From the NCBI GenBank assembly GCA_026545225.1, contig CM048845.1, positions 92,692,533 to 92,756,532 of the forward strand: a DNA stretch of 64,000 nucleotides, written 5' to 3'. Positions 12,546 to 23,856 of this stretch are shown here, one piece after another. The first letter of the stretch is position 1. Each line of letters begins with the position of its first letter. A model generated the notes under the pieces. It worked only from the letters and a program-made list of their open reading frames with translations. It was not told where the DNA came from and searched no databases. This stretch comes from Cornus controversa. Lineage: Eukaryota > Streptophyta > Magnoliopsida > Cornales > Cornaceae. Both the position numbers and the translations under genes were made by a program.

Positions 12546-13464
12546 GATCAGTTTAGATGGGCTCTTACAAGCATATGTTATATTATTGAAAATTTATTTG
12601 CTAAATTCTTAACTCTTTGAAGGCTGACCTCTACGAACAATAGGCTGATACGGAAAAAGCTGAGTAAGTGCATGAGTCCAAACATGCGCTTGGACTCGCT
12701 AGGAATCTAGGAAATAGAGTTATCTACACTTTGGACTCTAGCTAAGTCTCATGCAAAACAGAAGTCTAGGTATTGGTGAACTTTTCATGGATAATGACTC
12801 TTATAATCAAGTTATAACTATGAAGTGAGCTATACAAAATATACGTATAACATGGTCTGTGTATATGCATTGGTTAGTTTGTATTGAATAAGGACTCCTA
12901 TGAATTTGAGCTACATTAGAAGACTTTGGTGAATCATAACTCTGTATAAATGAAGGTTGCATTGAGAATGAAGTTGAGTGAAAGGAGTTACATTATTAGG
13001 AGTGGAAGACACGTGCATTGATAGACATTTTATATTTCTTTTTATTGTAATTTGTTTGTTTCTATTATTATCTTGTAACTTAGGGTTACTTACAGTTATA
13101 TAGAGTTTCCTATAAATAAATGAAAGGAGCTATATATTAAGGGTGCCCACAACAAAATAAAATTACATCTTCCTCATAATTTCTTACTCTCTGCCTGTTT
13201 TAATCATTCTATTTATCTACATCTCCTTCACTTTCTATCTTTATCCTTCTATTTCTCCTTCTACATTCCTCCTTACTACGATTCAGTCTCGCAATTATTT
13301 GCGCATAATTAAAATTATTTGCGCATAATTAAAAGTTCTCGGAAAAAAAAAATCAATAGAGAGTTTTGTATTCTCTCTCTAGCCAATTGCCTTATCCAAC
13401 ACAACCTTCAAAAAAGATACTTGTATTCGACCATCTGTTTACACATTGAGCAAATATCACAGGT
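11420..13464. other. Intergenic region with (AT)n tract and possible LTR remnant
   Basis: No supported gene. 12497-12542 is a pure AT run. 12900-13270 has an LTR-like arrangement: a short stable AT-rich promoter-like patch (TATAAATAAATGAAAGG), then a C/T-rich stretch. A 20-bp direct repeat (ATTATTTGCGCATAATTAAA) follows at about 13293-13333. Termini and target duplication could not be found, so this is a suspicion only. Confidence 0.35.
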
Positions 13465-13473
13465 CTGGCACGC

Positions 13474-13667
13474 GAGTAGATATTGGGTGAGCCGGGTATA
13501 CCATGTCATTTGTATACCAAGCCAATTAAAATGTATCATTCAATGAAATGTTCAATGAATGGGTCCCACTTACATATAACAACTACTCTTAACCAACTTG
13601 AATGATGTATTTTAATTGATTTAGTATACAAATGACATGGTATACTCTGCTCACCCAATATCTACTC
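13474..13667. mobile_element. Fold-back MITE (Mutator-like), 194 bp, 9-bp target duplication
   Basis: The element begins GAGTAGATATTGGGTGAGC and ends with its inverse; arms of about 75 bp pair almost throughout (for example CCATGTCATTTGTATACCAA with its inverse near 13626). It is flanked on both sides by the exact 9-bp direct repeat CTGGCACGC (13465-13473 and 13668-13676). A 9-bp duplication points to the Mutator superfamily. No coding capacity. Confidence 0.85.
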
Positions 13668-13676
13668 CTGGCACGC

Positions 13677-15855
13677 CCGCAAACACTGATAATTCAATCA
13701 ACTTGCTTGGCTGATTAATTGATACCGAGCACATTGATAAAGAAAATATATAACATATTAGTCTCAATCAAATTATTAAAAATTAACGTTATTTTTGCAC
13801 AAAAGCATTCTAATTTGAGGATATTTTTGTAATTGTATATTAAATGTAATTTTGTTTAGGAGATCATTAGTCTAATAGGGGTGTCAGAGTAATTTTACAA
13901 AAAAATTAATTTGAGAATAATTAAATCAAACTTTAGAAAATGTCAAACTAATTTACTCTAACTTTTAATGCACTGTGAAATCCATGCTTGCTAAAAAATT
14001 AAATAAAATAAAAGAATTTGATATATAGTTTTCAATTCTAAATTTATGATAAGATGAGTTTAGAATCTTGAACGTGGTTAGAACTCGTTAGTTGGAGAGT
14101 TGATTTTAATAATTTTTAAAAATTTCATGAATTCAGTTTGTTTTTCAAGAGATTTTAATATTACATTTTTTTTTTTTTTTTTGTGATGAAATTTTGAATT
14201 CCAGAACAACTGTGAATTGGCAATGGTATGTGATACTGGCAACACAAAGGAGGCATACCACAAATGAAACGGCAAGCATACTTTTATCTTTTATTTTCAT
14301 AAACAATCAGCATATAAATACACAACCCTCACGCACACACACATGTATATGAAATTACATTTGCCATTAATCATTATCTTCTGTGATGTCACCGAGTAGA
14401 ATGCGGGAGAATTTTCCAAAAAAGTGAATATTGCCTCCATCTGATAATCTATACATCTAGTTTTATTTCAACTCTTGATTGATTTGAGAATGTTTTAAAT
14501 AGCTTTGCATTTGAATCTTAAACATAGTTATTTAGTACAATTGTAAAAATTGAGAACATAAAGTTATTAGTATGAAAGCAATTACTTTTTTCTTTTTGTA
14601 CAAATAGAGTCAAAGATTATTTCTATCTTCGTTATTTCAATTTTTGTACCGCTATTTGAGCTTCATTTATGAAAAATAAAACATCAAAATCTAAACAAAA
14701 TGTAAAATCAAACTCATCCACGTATAAACATCAAAATTGGTCCCACCAGAATGTCCCATACGCCCAGTTTCTGCCAAAAATTTCAAGAATGGCCCTACAA
14801 ATACTCCAAAGCTAATATTTTAAGTCTATACATGCAATAATTGTATCTGATAATTCTAATCGGTTTGGTAAGCTGTGAAACGGAGCATAACATTATGTTA
14901 TTGCTTATCTAATAAAAAATTACTTTCCACAATCTCATCCTCTTGATTACTTTGACTCACTATATATATATATATGTATATTTATTGGGGAAAGCTGATC
15001 TCCCTCTTTCGACGGAACAATAAGCTTTCACCCCATTTTTCTTTGACAAAACACTTGCAAGACTTTTAAAGATGAGTAATTTGATTATTTTACCTTTCAA
15101 ATAATTCCACTTTCTCTTTTGGACGTTGAGGAGACATTGTTTATGACTGCCGTCTAATGTCTCCTCCTAAACATTATTTACCAACTTCGCTTATGTTTCC
15201 GGTCAAACATCTCTATGTCAACATCATCCATTATTCAAGCATCCCTCGCCGGCATTGTCTATTTTTTTTGACAAAATATTTATCTTTCAGCGTCCTCCAT
15301 TATTTTCAACCAAGAATCCAAAGTCGTCTCCGTGGTTTCCAATGCCAGCAGGCTTTCTTCCCGCTAGAAGCATTAATGTCTTCTTCAAAAACAAACAAAA
15401 AAACAGTTCGAATAGGAGCCACCTTGTTTCCTAAAATTGTGAAATTGCTCTTTTGGAATATTTATGATATTACATTGATACCCTCATTTTGATTATACAC
15501 TAGACCACTTTTAATAAGTCATTTTTGTTATGTATAAGGGACATTTAAGACCAAAAAAAAAAAAAAAAAAAGGTGGCACATAGCTTACCCTCCCATGAAA
15601 GAGGGGATATTAGTCGTTTCCATATTTGTTTATCTAAACTAGCACAGTTAGCTTTCCGTTACCTAAAAAAATCTTTCTAGTTGGACTAACCTAATTCAGT
15701 TAAAGCAGAGAGTAAGAGCGTCAAAATCTAGAATTCTTTGAAAGCAGGAACACCTTGGAGTGTATGTACATTTACTTTTATGTACTTACTCCACTTAATA
15801 CATTATTATTTTTATATATTAAATAATATTTTTTATTCATTTTTAAATATAAAAC
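13677..15855. other. Intergenic AT-rich region without a supported gene
   Basis: Contains poly-T/A tracts (14165-14183, 15553-15571), a short (TA)n near 14962 and a 111-codon open frame at 15157-15492 that shows no recognisable domain. A 'ttgaggagacattgtttatgactgccgtctaatgtctcctc' inverted motif at about 15127-15166 forms a short hairpin. Confidence 0.45.
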
Positions 15856-16219
15856 TGATGGGGTATTTGACTTCAATTATAAAGGTAGGTGGCGTAGACA
15901 ATAGTGGTTTGTGTGATGTGAATGAGAGATATATTTTGAGCAGGACTTTTTTATCTCTAGATAAGTTTGGAAAACTGAAAAGTTAGCCTTCTACTAGGAC
16001 ACATTCCCATCTGACTACTATAAATACAAGGATAATCCATGTTCCAGGTATGCAATTAATACCCTCTGAGTGCCCTTACGGCTTTCAAAGTCTTTCTGAT
16101 ATCTGACTTGAGCGCTGGAGTGTAATTGGCCACAACCACGCCGGTGTCTTTCCGGTTACCTTTTGTATGTCCTTTTACAAGTTGGCGTTTGATCAGGTCG
16201 GGAGTGGATTTGTGCATCA
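15856..16219 (+). repeat. 5' LTR of the Gypsy element
   Basis: Pairs with 21572-21934 over its whole length. Long shared blocks include TTATCTCTAGATAAGTTTGG and GTGTCTTTCCGGTTACCTTT. TATAAATACA in both LTRs (16018-16028 here) is a plausible TATA box. Confidence 0.92.
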
Positions 16220-16309
16220 TCAGTTGGCATCGTTTATGGGAACGAAAATAAACTTGATTGTTTTACACGAAGCATGATGTACTTGCGATCTAGGCTAGAG
16301 ACCGCCGTC

Positions 16310-16490
16310 AATCAGGATCCTCCTGCCGGGCACAATCTAGCCGGCTATGATCCTCCTACCTATCTTGCTGACACCATCCAACCGGTCAGGATACTCTTGC
16401 TGGGCACAATCCAGCCGGTCAGGACTTTCCTGCTGGACACCATTAGCCGACCGATTAGGATCCACCTACCGGTCACAATTTGCCCGTTAT
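16310..16490 (+). repeat. Degenerate ~45-bp repeat in the Gypsy leader
   Basis: The motif 'gccggtcagga...cctgctgggcacaatc' recurs about four times with substitutions (near 16318, 16360, 16405 and 16448). It lies in the untranslated leader between the primer-binding site and gag. Confidence 0.6.
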
Positions 16491-16800
16491 CCCAGACCCT
16501 GTCGACCATACTCTTCTTATAGCAGGAAAAGGAGGCATGTAGCCCCCTAGTTAGGGAGACTTGCCTGGGGTACATCTCGGAACCCCAAATAACTAGGAGC
16601 GTGTCGCAGCATTGGAATACTAAGTTCAGAACTTAAATCAGAGTCTGATCCAAGTACTTCAACAAAATGTGGCAATCTTACAACGCCTCCCTCCCGTGGC
16701 ACCAGTGACGTCATGAAGCCACCTTAGGCCAGTCTATCCAGAAGGGAATGATGTTGGGCAAGAAAGTGGAATTCTGGCAGATAACACTGCCCAGAGCCAC

Positions 16801-18770
16801 GTGAGAAGCGATCGAGATGGGACGAACCCCATTCACCTAATTTCGCCTAAAAGAGCTCATACTAATGGGGATTCAGGGTTCAGGGCTTGTACTCATGGAG
16901 ACTCAGGACAGCCAGGGGAAACTACTTACCATGACATGGAGATGCAAGACCTCAAAGCTAAGGTAGAAAGTATGACCCGTGCCATAAAGGGAAAATGTCA
17001 TGTTATAGTGGAAGATCTGGTTCAACAAACCAACCTCATTTTTACCACAAGAGTAATGAATTGTCCTTTGCCCAACAAGTTCAAGATGCCAACCTTTGAA
17101 AACTTTGATGGGACCAAGGACCCGTTAGACCATCTGGACACCTACAAAGCTCTGATGTACCTCCAAGGAGTACCAGATGAAATCATGTGCAAAGTCTTTC
17201 CCACTACATTGAAAGTAGGGGTGGCAATATTTGGCACGACACACTAACACGAAACGAACATGACACGAAATAAGTGTGTTTGGGTTTGGGCTAATCGTGT
17301 TCGTGTCTTTATCGTGTCTACACGATTTACCCGATTAAAAATCGTATTATTTTCGGGTTTGACCCACTAACACAAAACTGACACGGTTGTCCCAATTAAA
17401 TATTTGGGTAGTTTTGTAAATTTAGTTAAAAATAAAGAAACCCTAACTCAGTCACTGCACCACCTAACTAATACATTTTATTTGGTTTTCGTTTCATTTG
17501 TGAAACTGTGAGAGAACCCAAGGGCCCAAATCAGATCTAGGACAACATCAGCCATACTCCATACCAACATCAACCACAACCATAACCACACACCATCCTT
17601 TAACCAAATCCACAACAACCATGGCTGTAACAATCACCACTGCACAAGTCGTGACCATCTTAAACGAACCCCATTGTTATAAGACCACACGAAGCTGCCA
17701 GCTATGCCACCACCATGGACAGTCGATCCCTCACAGTTGAAGCCAACAACTACCATGGCTGTAACTATTTCATTCAAACCACAACAACCACCACAGCCTC
17801 ACCACGCACCACCTCAAACCAGCAGTCTCACTACACACCACCTCAAACAGTAACAACCACCACAGCTTCACCAGTCACCACCCATCTCTTCCACCTCCCC
17901 TCTCTCTCGACTGTTCGTTCTCTCTTTAAAACTTTCCTTTATTTTTCTAGCCTTCCTTTTCTCTCTCTAGCTTTCTCTCTCTATCTAAAATTATTATTTC
18001 TCTCCCTATAAAACTCACTTTGAATAATTGGGTTATGTCTAATTAGGTCGTGTCAAACTGTCAAAACCAACCTGAATATTAAATAAATGGATAAATCAGA
18101 TCGGGTCATGTCGTGTCGTAACACGATTCACTTACTAAACGGGTTACACGGGTCGTGTCGTGTCACCCGTTTAATAAATGAATCGTACTCGTGTCGAACC
18201 TATTTGACACGAATATTAATTGTGTCATGTTTGTGTTAATTTAATTACCCGAATACTCGTGTATTTACATGACACGAACACGACCTGCGAATATGATTTG
18301 GCACCCCTAATTGAAAGGTTCTGCCCGAACATGGTTTGATAGCTTAAAACTTGCGTCTATACATTCTTTCAAAAAACTAAGTCGATTGTTCGTGAGCAAT
18401 TTCATTACCGCCTGAAGACACAGGAATCCTGTCACTTATCTTCTGAACATAAGACAGGCCAAAGGAGATTCGTTGCGAGACTACATCAACCGGTTTAACT
18501 AGGAGATGTTGCAGGTCGATGCTCTAGACGACAATGTAATAGTTACCGTGTTCATGAGAGGCTTGCAGCCTTCAAAGTTCTTGTACTTAATCTCCAAATA
18601 TCCATCGAAAAACATGTTAGAGCTACTCATAAAAGCCCAAAAATACATGACTGTTGATGATGCCCTAGATGCACAGAAGGGAAAAGAAGATGGTGACAGA
18701 AGGATGGATAGGAAAAGGGGAGACATTCCAGTGAGGAAGAAAGGGACCCCAAATATAGCAAGCCGATGCA
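16801..18770 (+). pseudogene. Gypsy gag, broken and interrupted
   Basis: Retroelement capsid gene. 16801-17215 encodes [19 protein letters not shown] and CKVFPTTLK, the conserved capsid block. The frame then stops at the hAT insertion and resumes at 18310 with KGSARTWFDSLKL, FKKLSRLFVSNF, RQAKGDSLRDYINRF and, from 18506, MRGLQPSKFL. Two in-frame stops occur in the resumed part (after FITA and after RFN). A knuckle of CCHC type was not found. Removing the insert and one 8-bp copy restores continuity at LK|GSA, which confirms the nesting order. Confidence 0.88.
17216..18309. mobile_element. Non-autonomous hAT-type element nested in gag, 1094 bp
   Basis: Ends are TAGGGGTGGCAATATTTGGC and the inverse of TAGGGGTGCCAAATCATATT. 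It is flanked by the exact 8-bp duplication ATTGAAAG (17208-17215, 18310-18317), diagnostic of hAT. Subterminal regions are dense in CGTGT/ACACG motifs on both sides, as expected for transposase binding. No transposase is present. The middle (about 17460-18010) is unlike the ends: CA-rich then CT-rich, with an internally repetitive stretch. Confidence 0.9.
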
Positions 18771-19269
18771 AGATCAGGGTGATAGGTCAACGCGTTGAGA
18801 TAAGGGACTTAGTTTTATCCCATTAAACACATCGATAAGCCAAATTCTCCTCCACATTCAAGATGATCCGGCAGTGACATAGCCCCCAAAACTAAGAACT
18901 GATTCCATGAAAAGATCTTGCGACAAGTATTGCAGATTTTACCGTGATCATAGACATAATACAGATGAATACATCGACCTAAAAAGACAAATAAAAACTT
19001 TAATTCATAAGGGGCAGTTGTGTAGATTCATGATTAAAGATGAGAAGGGGGCATAAAATTGCCCTCAAGAAGGCAAAGACAACAACGCTCGAGAAAACCC
19101 TCCATTGGGAGAAATCAGAGTTATCTTAGATGCAGGCAGCGGAGATTCCAAAGTAACTCGTAAAGCGCATGTAAGAAAAGTCAGGAATTTCTACGAAGTG
19201 GGAGAAGTGAATGAATCGCCCTCTCAAGCCAAGCACCCTCGACCAAGAGATCATATCATAATTTTCTCA

Positions 19270-19774
19270 GAGGTAGATGTGAGGGGAATTCAGCAGCCAT
19301 ATGATGAGGCTCTAGTAGTTACACTAATTATTGCCAATTTTACAATTTAGTAAGTATTGATCGATAATGATAGTTCTGTTAACATCCTGTTTGTAGAAGC
19401 CTTTGATTAGATGAATATTGGAAAAAAAAAAACTCAAGCCTACAAAGTCCCTAATTATCGAATTCTCTAGGAAGAAACTCTTTCTGCTTGGTGTCATTGA
19501 CCTTCCAGTCACTGCTAGTGCGAGTCCAAGGCAAGTTACGAAGATGGTGACCTTATTTGTGGTAGATTGTTCATCTACTTACAATGTTATTATGGGAAGA
19601 GCTACATTGAATACCATCAAGGCAGTTACCTCCACTTACCATCTTCTCATATGGTTCCCTACTGACGATGGCATTGAAAAGTTAAGGGGAGATCAAACTA
19701 CTGCCCGAGAGTGTTACGCCACTTCTCTGAAAGAGAAAAAGATGTCAAACACATTAAGTATAGAGAACCTATAA
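19270..19774 (+). pseudogene. Gypsy aspartic protease region, degenerate
   Basis: Retropepsin-like region downstream of gag. 19270-19350 encodes the lead-in (YDEALVVTLIIANFTI). After a stop comes VLIDNDSSVNILF, where the active-site D-S/T-G triad appears altered to D-N-D-S-S. Downstream, 19500-19774 encodes VIDLPVTASAS, FVVDCSSTYNVIMGRATLN and IKAVTSTYHLL, the conserved block before reverse transcriptase in this clade. Stops and a frame change near 19350-19420 break it. Confidence 0.75.
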
Positions 19775-19829
19775 GTCAAAAATAAAGAAGAGAAATGCCT
19801 GAGTACTGGTGGTGGTATATCAGCGAGCC

Positions 19830-20065
19830 ATGTCCTGGTACTACCATACTCGACTCAAGCAGATAAGTTTTCAACCTGGATACCTAGTCCTCTGTGAAAT
19901 AACTCAGACAACCACACCCCCTGGCACTGAGAAATTAGCTCATAACTGGGAGGGCCCTTACAAAGTTATCCAAACTCAACGATAGGGGGTATATTGGTTG
20001 AAGACATTGGAAGGGAGGCGGTTAGCCTTGGAATGTTGAGCATCTAAGGAAATACTATCAGTAAG
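19830..20065 (+). pseudogene. Gypsy integrase C-terminal remnant
   Basis: Encodes FQPGYLVLCEIT, then KLAHNWEGPYKVIQT and GVYWLKTLEGRRL, the C-terminal chromatin-binding part of Gypsy integrases, followed by a degenerate AEHLRRYY-like end. It follows the protease region within about 60 bp, so some 3 kb of pol (reverse transcriptase, RNase H, integrase core) is deleted. Confidence 0.75.
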
Positions 20066-20239
20066 ACTTTTTTTTTTTTAAGTTACATTTACTTTAATAG
20101 TTCTGGCCGAAACTTAATTTAGTGTCGAGCCTTAGGACGATAGCTCTAAGGTTTTTCTCGAATAACTCTCTATTTGTTACTAAAATATTAATAACAATCA
20201 TTTTTGTTTCAAAATATGTTATTATAACTAAAACAAAAA

Positions 20240-20665
20240 GTGAATAATCAACCCCACTGGGGCACACCTCGATTAGATGACCTTTAATGAAAAAGGCGAG
20301 ATGAATTAATTTTGAGAACATTGTCAATCAACCCCACTAGGGCACACCTCAATCAGAGGGCATTTAATGAAAAATGTAGGATGAATTAATTTCGAGAACA
20401 TTGTCAATCAACCCCACTGTGGCACACCTCGATCAGAGGGTCTTTAATAAAAAAAGTAAGATGAATTAATTCTGAGAACATTGTCAATCAACCCCATTGG
20501 GGCACATCTCGATCAGAAAGCTTTTAATAAAAAAGGCGGGATAAATTAATTTCGAGAAATCAACCCCACTAGGGCATACCTCTACAGAGGGTCTTTAATG
20601 AAAAAGACTGGATGAATTAATTCTGAAAATATTGTCAACCGACCCTACTGGGACATAGCCCATCA
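20240..20665 (+). repeat. ~80-bp tandem array in the Gypsy 3' internal region
   Basis: The core ATCAACCCCACTGGGGCACA starts at about 20247, 20327, 20407 and 20487, then about 20557 (shortened unit) and about 20636 (diverged). Each unit continues with 'tttaatgaaaaaggcgggatgaattaattt'. The core includes the near-palindrome CCCCACTGGGG. No coding sense. A CTCAAAGGC-type short repeat follows at 21190-21330. Confidence 0.85.
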
Positions 20666-20699
20666 AGAGGAATTCTACCAAATGGAAAAAAGATTACAA

Positions 20700-21571
20700 G
20701 GCTATAAGCTAATGGCGCTACGAAAGAAAATAATTACATTGTAAAAAAAAAAAAAGGAATCAAGGGTCGGGCTCTTCAGCGTTGACCAGTTGCAAGCAGG
20801 AGAAGCCCATATTTGGTTATGAGCCCTGCGCCATTTCATAGAAGTATTCAAATCGTTCAACATACGACTGGTCACAAATCCCATCAAACTCGAGGGCTTC
20901 GTAGAGGGGAGAGTATGGAGCAAAGGGCTTTAGGTTTGGTTTATAAAAATTGTGTTAAAAGAAGTAAAGGCAGCGAGAGAGGGAGGAGGTGATAGAATCT
21001 TACATACAAAGACTGATAATTGATGGTGTGCATACAAATGAGGAAGGCAAAAGGCTTATATAGGCGTAGGCTAATGGATGACGTTCATTTGAGCAAATGG
21101 CTAAAGGTAAATGACTATTGGCAATTGTTACCACATAACTCAGGAAATACACAAGAAAGGGTAGCAGGCAGGCCAAGCAAGCGAAGATCACTCCTTAAAA
21201 AACCAGCCAAGGAGGTCAGCCAAGGACGACCCTCAAAAGCCACCCTCAAAGGTCGCCTTAAAAGGCCTCAAAGGCAGCCCTCAAAGGCCATCTTCAAAAG
21301 CTGGCCAAGGCCAGTCCCCAAGGTTGCCTTTATACAGTTTTTAATACTCTTTTTAGCTTTATAATCACCATTCTTCAAACAAAGAAAAATTTGAAAAAGA
21401 GCAAGCAAGTTCAATGTATTATTGCTTCAAACGACTATAAAGGTGATCATGATCTTCAAAAGGTCTGAGGTAAAGATTCTAACAGGGTGCGGGTCAAAGA
21501 TCCGTTTCCACAACAGGCTAATCAAAATGTTCCTAAGGTCCAACAAGCAACCCTCATGAGTAGGGGGCATC
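20700..21571 (+). other. Gypsy 3' untranslated internal region
   Basis: Between the tandem array and the 3' LTR. It includes a poly-A run (20742-20754), a purine-rich stretch (20960-20990) and the degenerate CCTCAAAGGCC/CCAAGG repeats at 21190-21330. It ends in the polypurine tract at 21559-21571. No recognised coding sequence. Confidence 0.6.
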
Positions 21572-21934
21572 TGATGGGGTGTTGGACTCCAATTATAAAG
21601 CCAGGTGATGTGGGCATTAATGATTTATGTGACGTGGATGAGAGTTGTACTTTGACTAGGACTTTTTTATCTCTAGATAAGTTTGGAAAACTAAAAAGCC
21701 AGTCTCTTACTAGGACACGTTCCCATCTGACTATTATAAATACAGGGACATCCATGTTTCAGGTACGCAATTAATACCTTCTGAGTTGCCTTACAACTTT
21801 CAAAACCTTTTCGATATCTAACTTGAATATCGGAGTGTAATCAACCAGCACCACGTCGGTGTCTTTCCGGTTACCTTTTGTTTGTCTTTTTATAGGTTGG
21901 CGTTTGACCAGGTCGGGAGTGGATTTGTGCATCA
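21572..21934 (+). repeat. 3' LTR of the Gypsy element
   Basis: Begins TGATGGGGTG directly after the purine tract and ends GTGCATCA. Aligned to the 5' LTR with numerous substitutions. Confidence 0.92.
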
Positions 21935-22290
21935 CCAAAACTATTTAAAAGTTATGAGATTTGGTTTTATTAATTAAATTTTATGAAGTAGTAGATATAT
22001 TTTTATTGTGATTAATATAACATGAATAAATGGTGGAAACGGTGATAAATGTTTTTAGTTCTCCTCTACTATGACATGGGTTCATTCCACAACCCATGAA
22101 GTGGGGAGGAAATGAAACTATTTTAATAAATTTACCACTATACCCTTTTATATTTTAAAATAAAAGACAAATTATAGAATAAGCATACAATTGTTGAGCA
22201 TGACACCCACAAGTAGTTAAACATGCTTATAATTGGTTAATCATTTCATCTACAACATGGAAATTTAAAACATTTAACATTAAAATGCTA
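21935..22290. other. Non-coding spacer
   Basis: AT-rich, no gene. The segment around 22135-22165 (TACCCTTTTATATTTTAAAA) resembles part of the MITE family seen at 49.7 and 51.1 kb, possibly a fragment. Confidence 0.4.
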
Positions 22291-22995
22291 AGAACCCAGA
22301 AGTAAAACTACAAGGGTATATGTATTTCTCATGCCATAGATACAGTTTCATATACCATGTAGTAGAGAAGCAAAAGAGCCTTTAGAGGAGAACCAAAAAA
22401 TTAGATAAAGTCCATTTTTAATACAATAACCTAAAAGTGATGTTACATTTGGATAACAAACATGGCCTAGTGCTCCAATCTCTGTCAATAACTCATTCTC
22501 TTTTCTCTCATCAGTAGATGCTTTTGTCAGCTCTTAATAGCAATTATCTGGCCATCTTCTAATATTTCTCTATAAACCTCTGCATACCCTCCTCTACTAA
22601 CCAAATTCTCTGATAGCCACATAAGAAAATGCAAAACTCAATAAACAGATTTTAAAAATACAAAAAAAAATCAAATTTTATTTACTACCCATATTGTAGA
22701 AATAATGACCATAACCCCAATTAGGTTTAAATGATTTGTGATATAATTTAAAGAGAATCTTAGGAAGTTCAAAATTTCTCTAAAATAAGAGTGAACCTGG
22801 AAAAAACAAATTGGTGGCATCGGAGATTTCTTCATAAGAGAAGCATTTCCAAGTGGGTCTCTGAGATGGCTCTGTGAATGTATCAATTTTTAAGGTTCCA
22901 TTGTTGTCTTCTTCAGTAGAATTGCTTTCTTTTGGAAGTTCTTCAATGACATTTGAGCGTTTGATTGAGAAGAGCCTTTTAAACCTATCTACCTG
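22290..22995 (-). pseudogene. Receptor-like cytoplasmic kinase (RLCK VI/RBK-like) fragment
   Basis: Ser/Thr kinase fragment resembling the RBK group of receptor-like cytoplasmic kinases. On the minus strand, 22995-22808 encodes RLFSIKRSNVIEELPKE, then RPTWKCFSYEEISDATN, the block just before the kinase domain. After a probable intron, 22622-22325 encodes ENLVSRGGYAEVYREI (glycine loop, with SRGGY), EDGQIIAIK (the catalytic-type lysine), a one-base frameshift, then ELTKASTDE, TEIGALGHVCYPNV, LLGYCIKNGLYL and GSFASLLHG. Further frame breaks follow, and the catalytic loop and activation segment are absent. The N-terminal exons are also missing. Its frameshift and truncation mark it as non-functional. 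The 152-codon frame on the opposite strand (22874-23332) largely overlaps it and is not supported. Confidence 0.82.
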
Positions 22996-23339
22996 TACAT
23001 ATATATCTCATTTTTTGGTAGAACTTTTACTTGAGTTCTGGTTTATACAGAGGACCAAATATAAGGAACATAGCGAAACACCACTAAAGGTTGAGAACAA
23101 GACAGAGGAGAAACTATCAAAACATATTGAAGCTCTCTCTCACACCGTCACACACAATTGTAAAGATATTGGAAAGTACCCTACACAATACACATGCCTT
23201 GATCATTCTAGTGTAAAAGATTGCAGTATAAAATTTTATGTACCTCCTAAGCCCTGTGACAATTTTTTAGGTTGTTCTCCTCAACTTGGTTGTTTCAATA
23301 CGCCATCCAATGAAATAAAAACACTTCTATAACACTTCT

Positions 23340-23856
23340 AACACATAAAAACTATTTACATCAACCGAGACTAGCAATAGCTATTGAAACAATAAAAATC
23401 CTTATAAGCACAAAAAGAAAACCCATTAGCTAAAAAGAGGAAAATCAAATAACACTAACTCACCATCAAGTGTAGCCTTGACATGAGCTTGAACACTTCA
23501 TCAAAGATAATCATTCTGTCATGGGAAACATTAACTTCTCATGAACTTCGGAATAGCTAAAAATGTAACCAATTGTTGACTTATTACTAGAAAAAATTTC
23601 AGATGCATATACAAATAGAACTACATAACAATATTATAAATTTGAACACGTCTAATTTAAAAGTCAAGGAGTTCAAATCCAAGAAGACATCTGGACATAT
23701 TTTTGTAGAATTCCATATGATTACAAAGTTCTATCCTTAACAAAAGGTCACCTGAAGTTCATTACTCACTTAAATCATCCCTGCTTCCAACTAGGAAGAA
23801 ACAACAACTATAAAAACAAACATTACCAACTAAATACAACCAAGAGACTAAATGCC
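23340..23856. other. Non-coding spacer
   Basis: AT-rich, no gene or recognised element. Confidence 0.4.

Larger units (their letters stand above)
15856..21934 (+). mobile_element. Ty3/Gypsy LTR retrotransposon, internally deleted, with a nested hAT element
   Basis: Two related LTRs (15856-16219, 21572-21934) start TGATGGGG and end GTGCATCA. A primer-binding-like stretch (CAGTTGGCATCGTTTATGGG) follows the 5' LTR, and a purine tract (GAGTAGGGGGCATC) precedes the 3' LTR. Internal remains in order are gag, aspartic protease and the C-terminal part of integrase. Reverse transcriptase, RNase H and the integrase core are missing, so the copy cannot be autonomous. Both flanks contain AAAAC, but offset by 2 bp on the right, so the target duplication is ambiguous. 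The LTRs differ at many sites, showing an old insertion. The gag is split by the hAT element at 17216-18309. Confidence 0.9.

Noticed and set aside
12400..13460. Possible Copia solo LTR
   Set aside because: LTR-like composition, but no TG/CA ends, target duplication or partner could be shown.
15157..15492. 111-codon open frame on the plus strand
   Set aside because: No domain, no splice context and ordinary intergenic composition.
17715..18011. 98-codon open frame rich in Thr and Ser/Leu
   Set aside because: Low-complexity CA- and CT-rich interior of the hAT element; no sign of a protein family.
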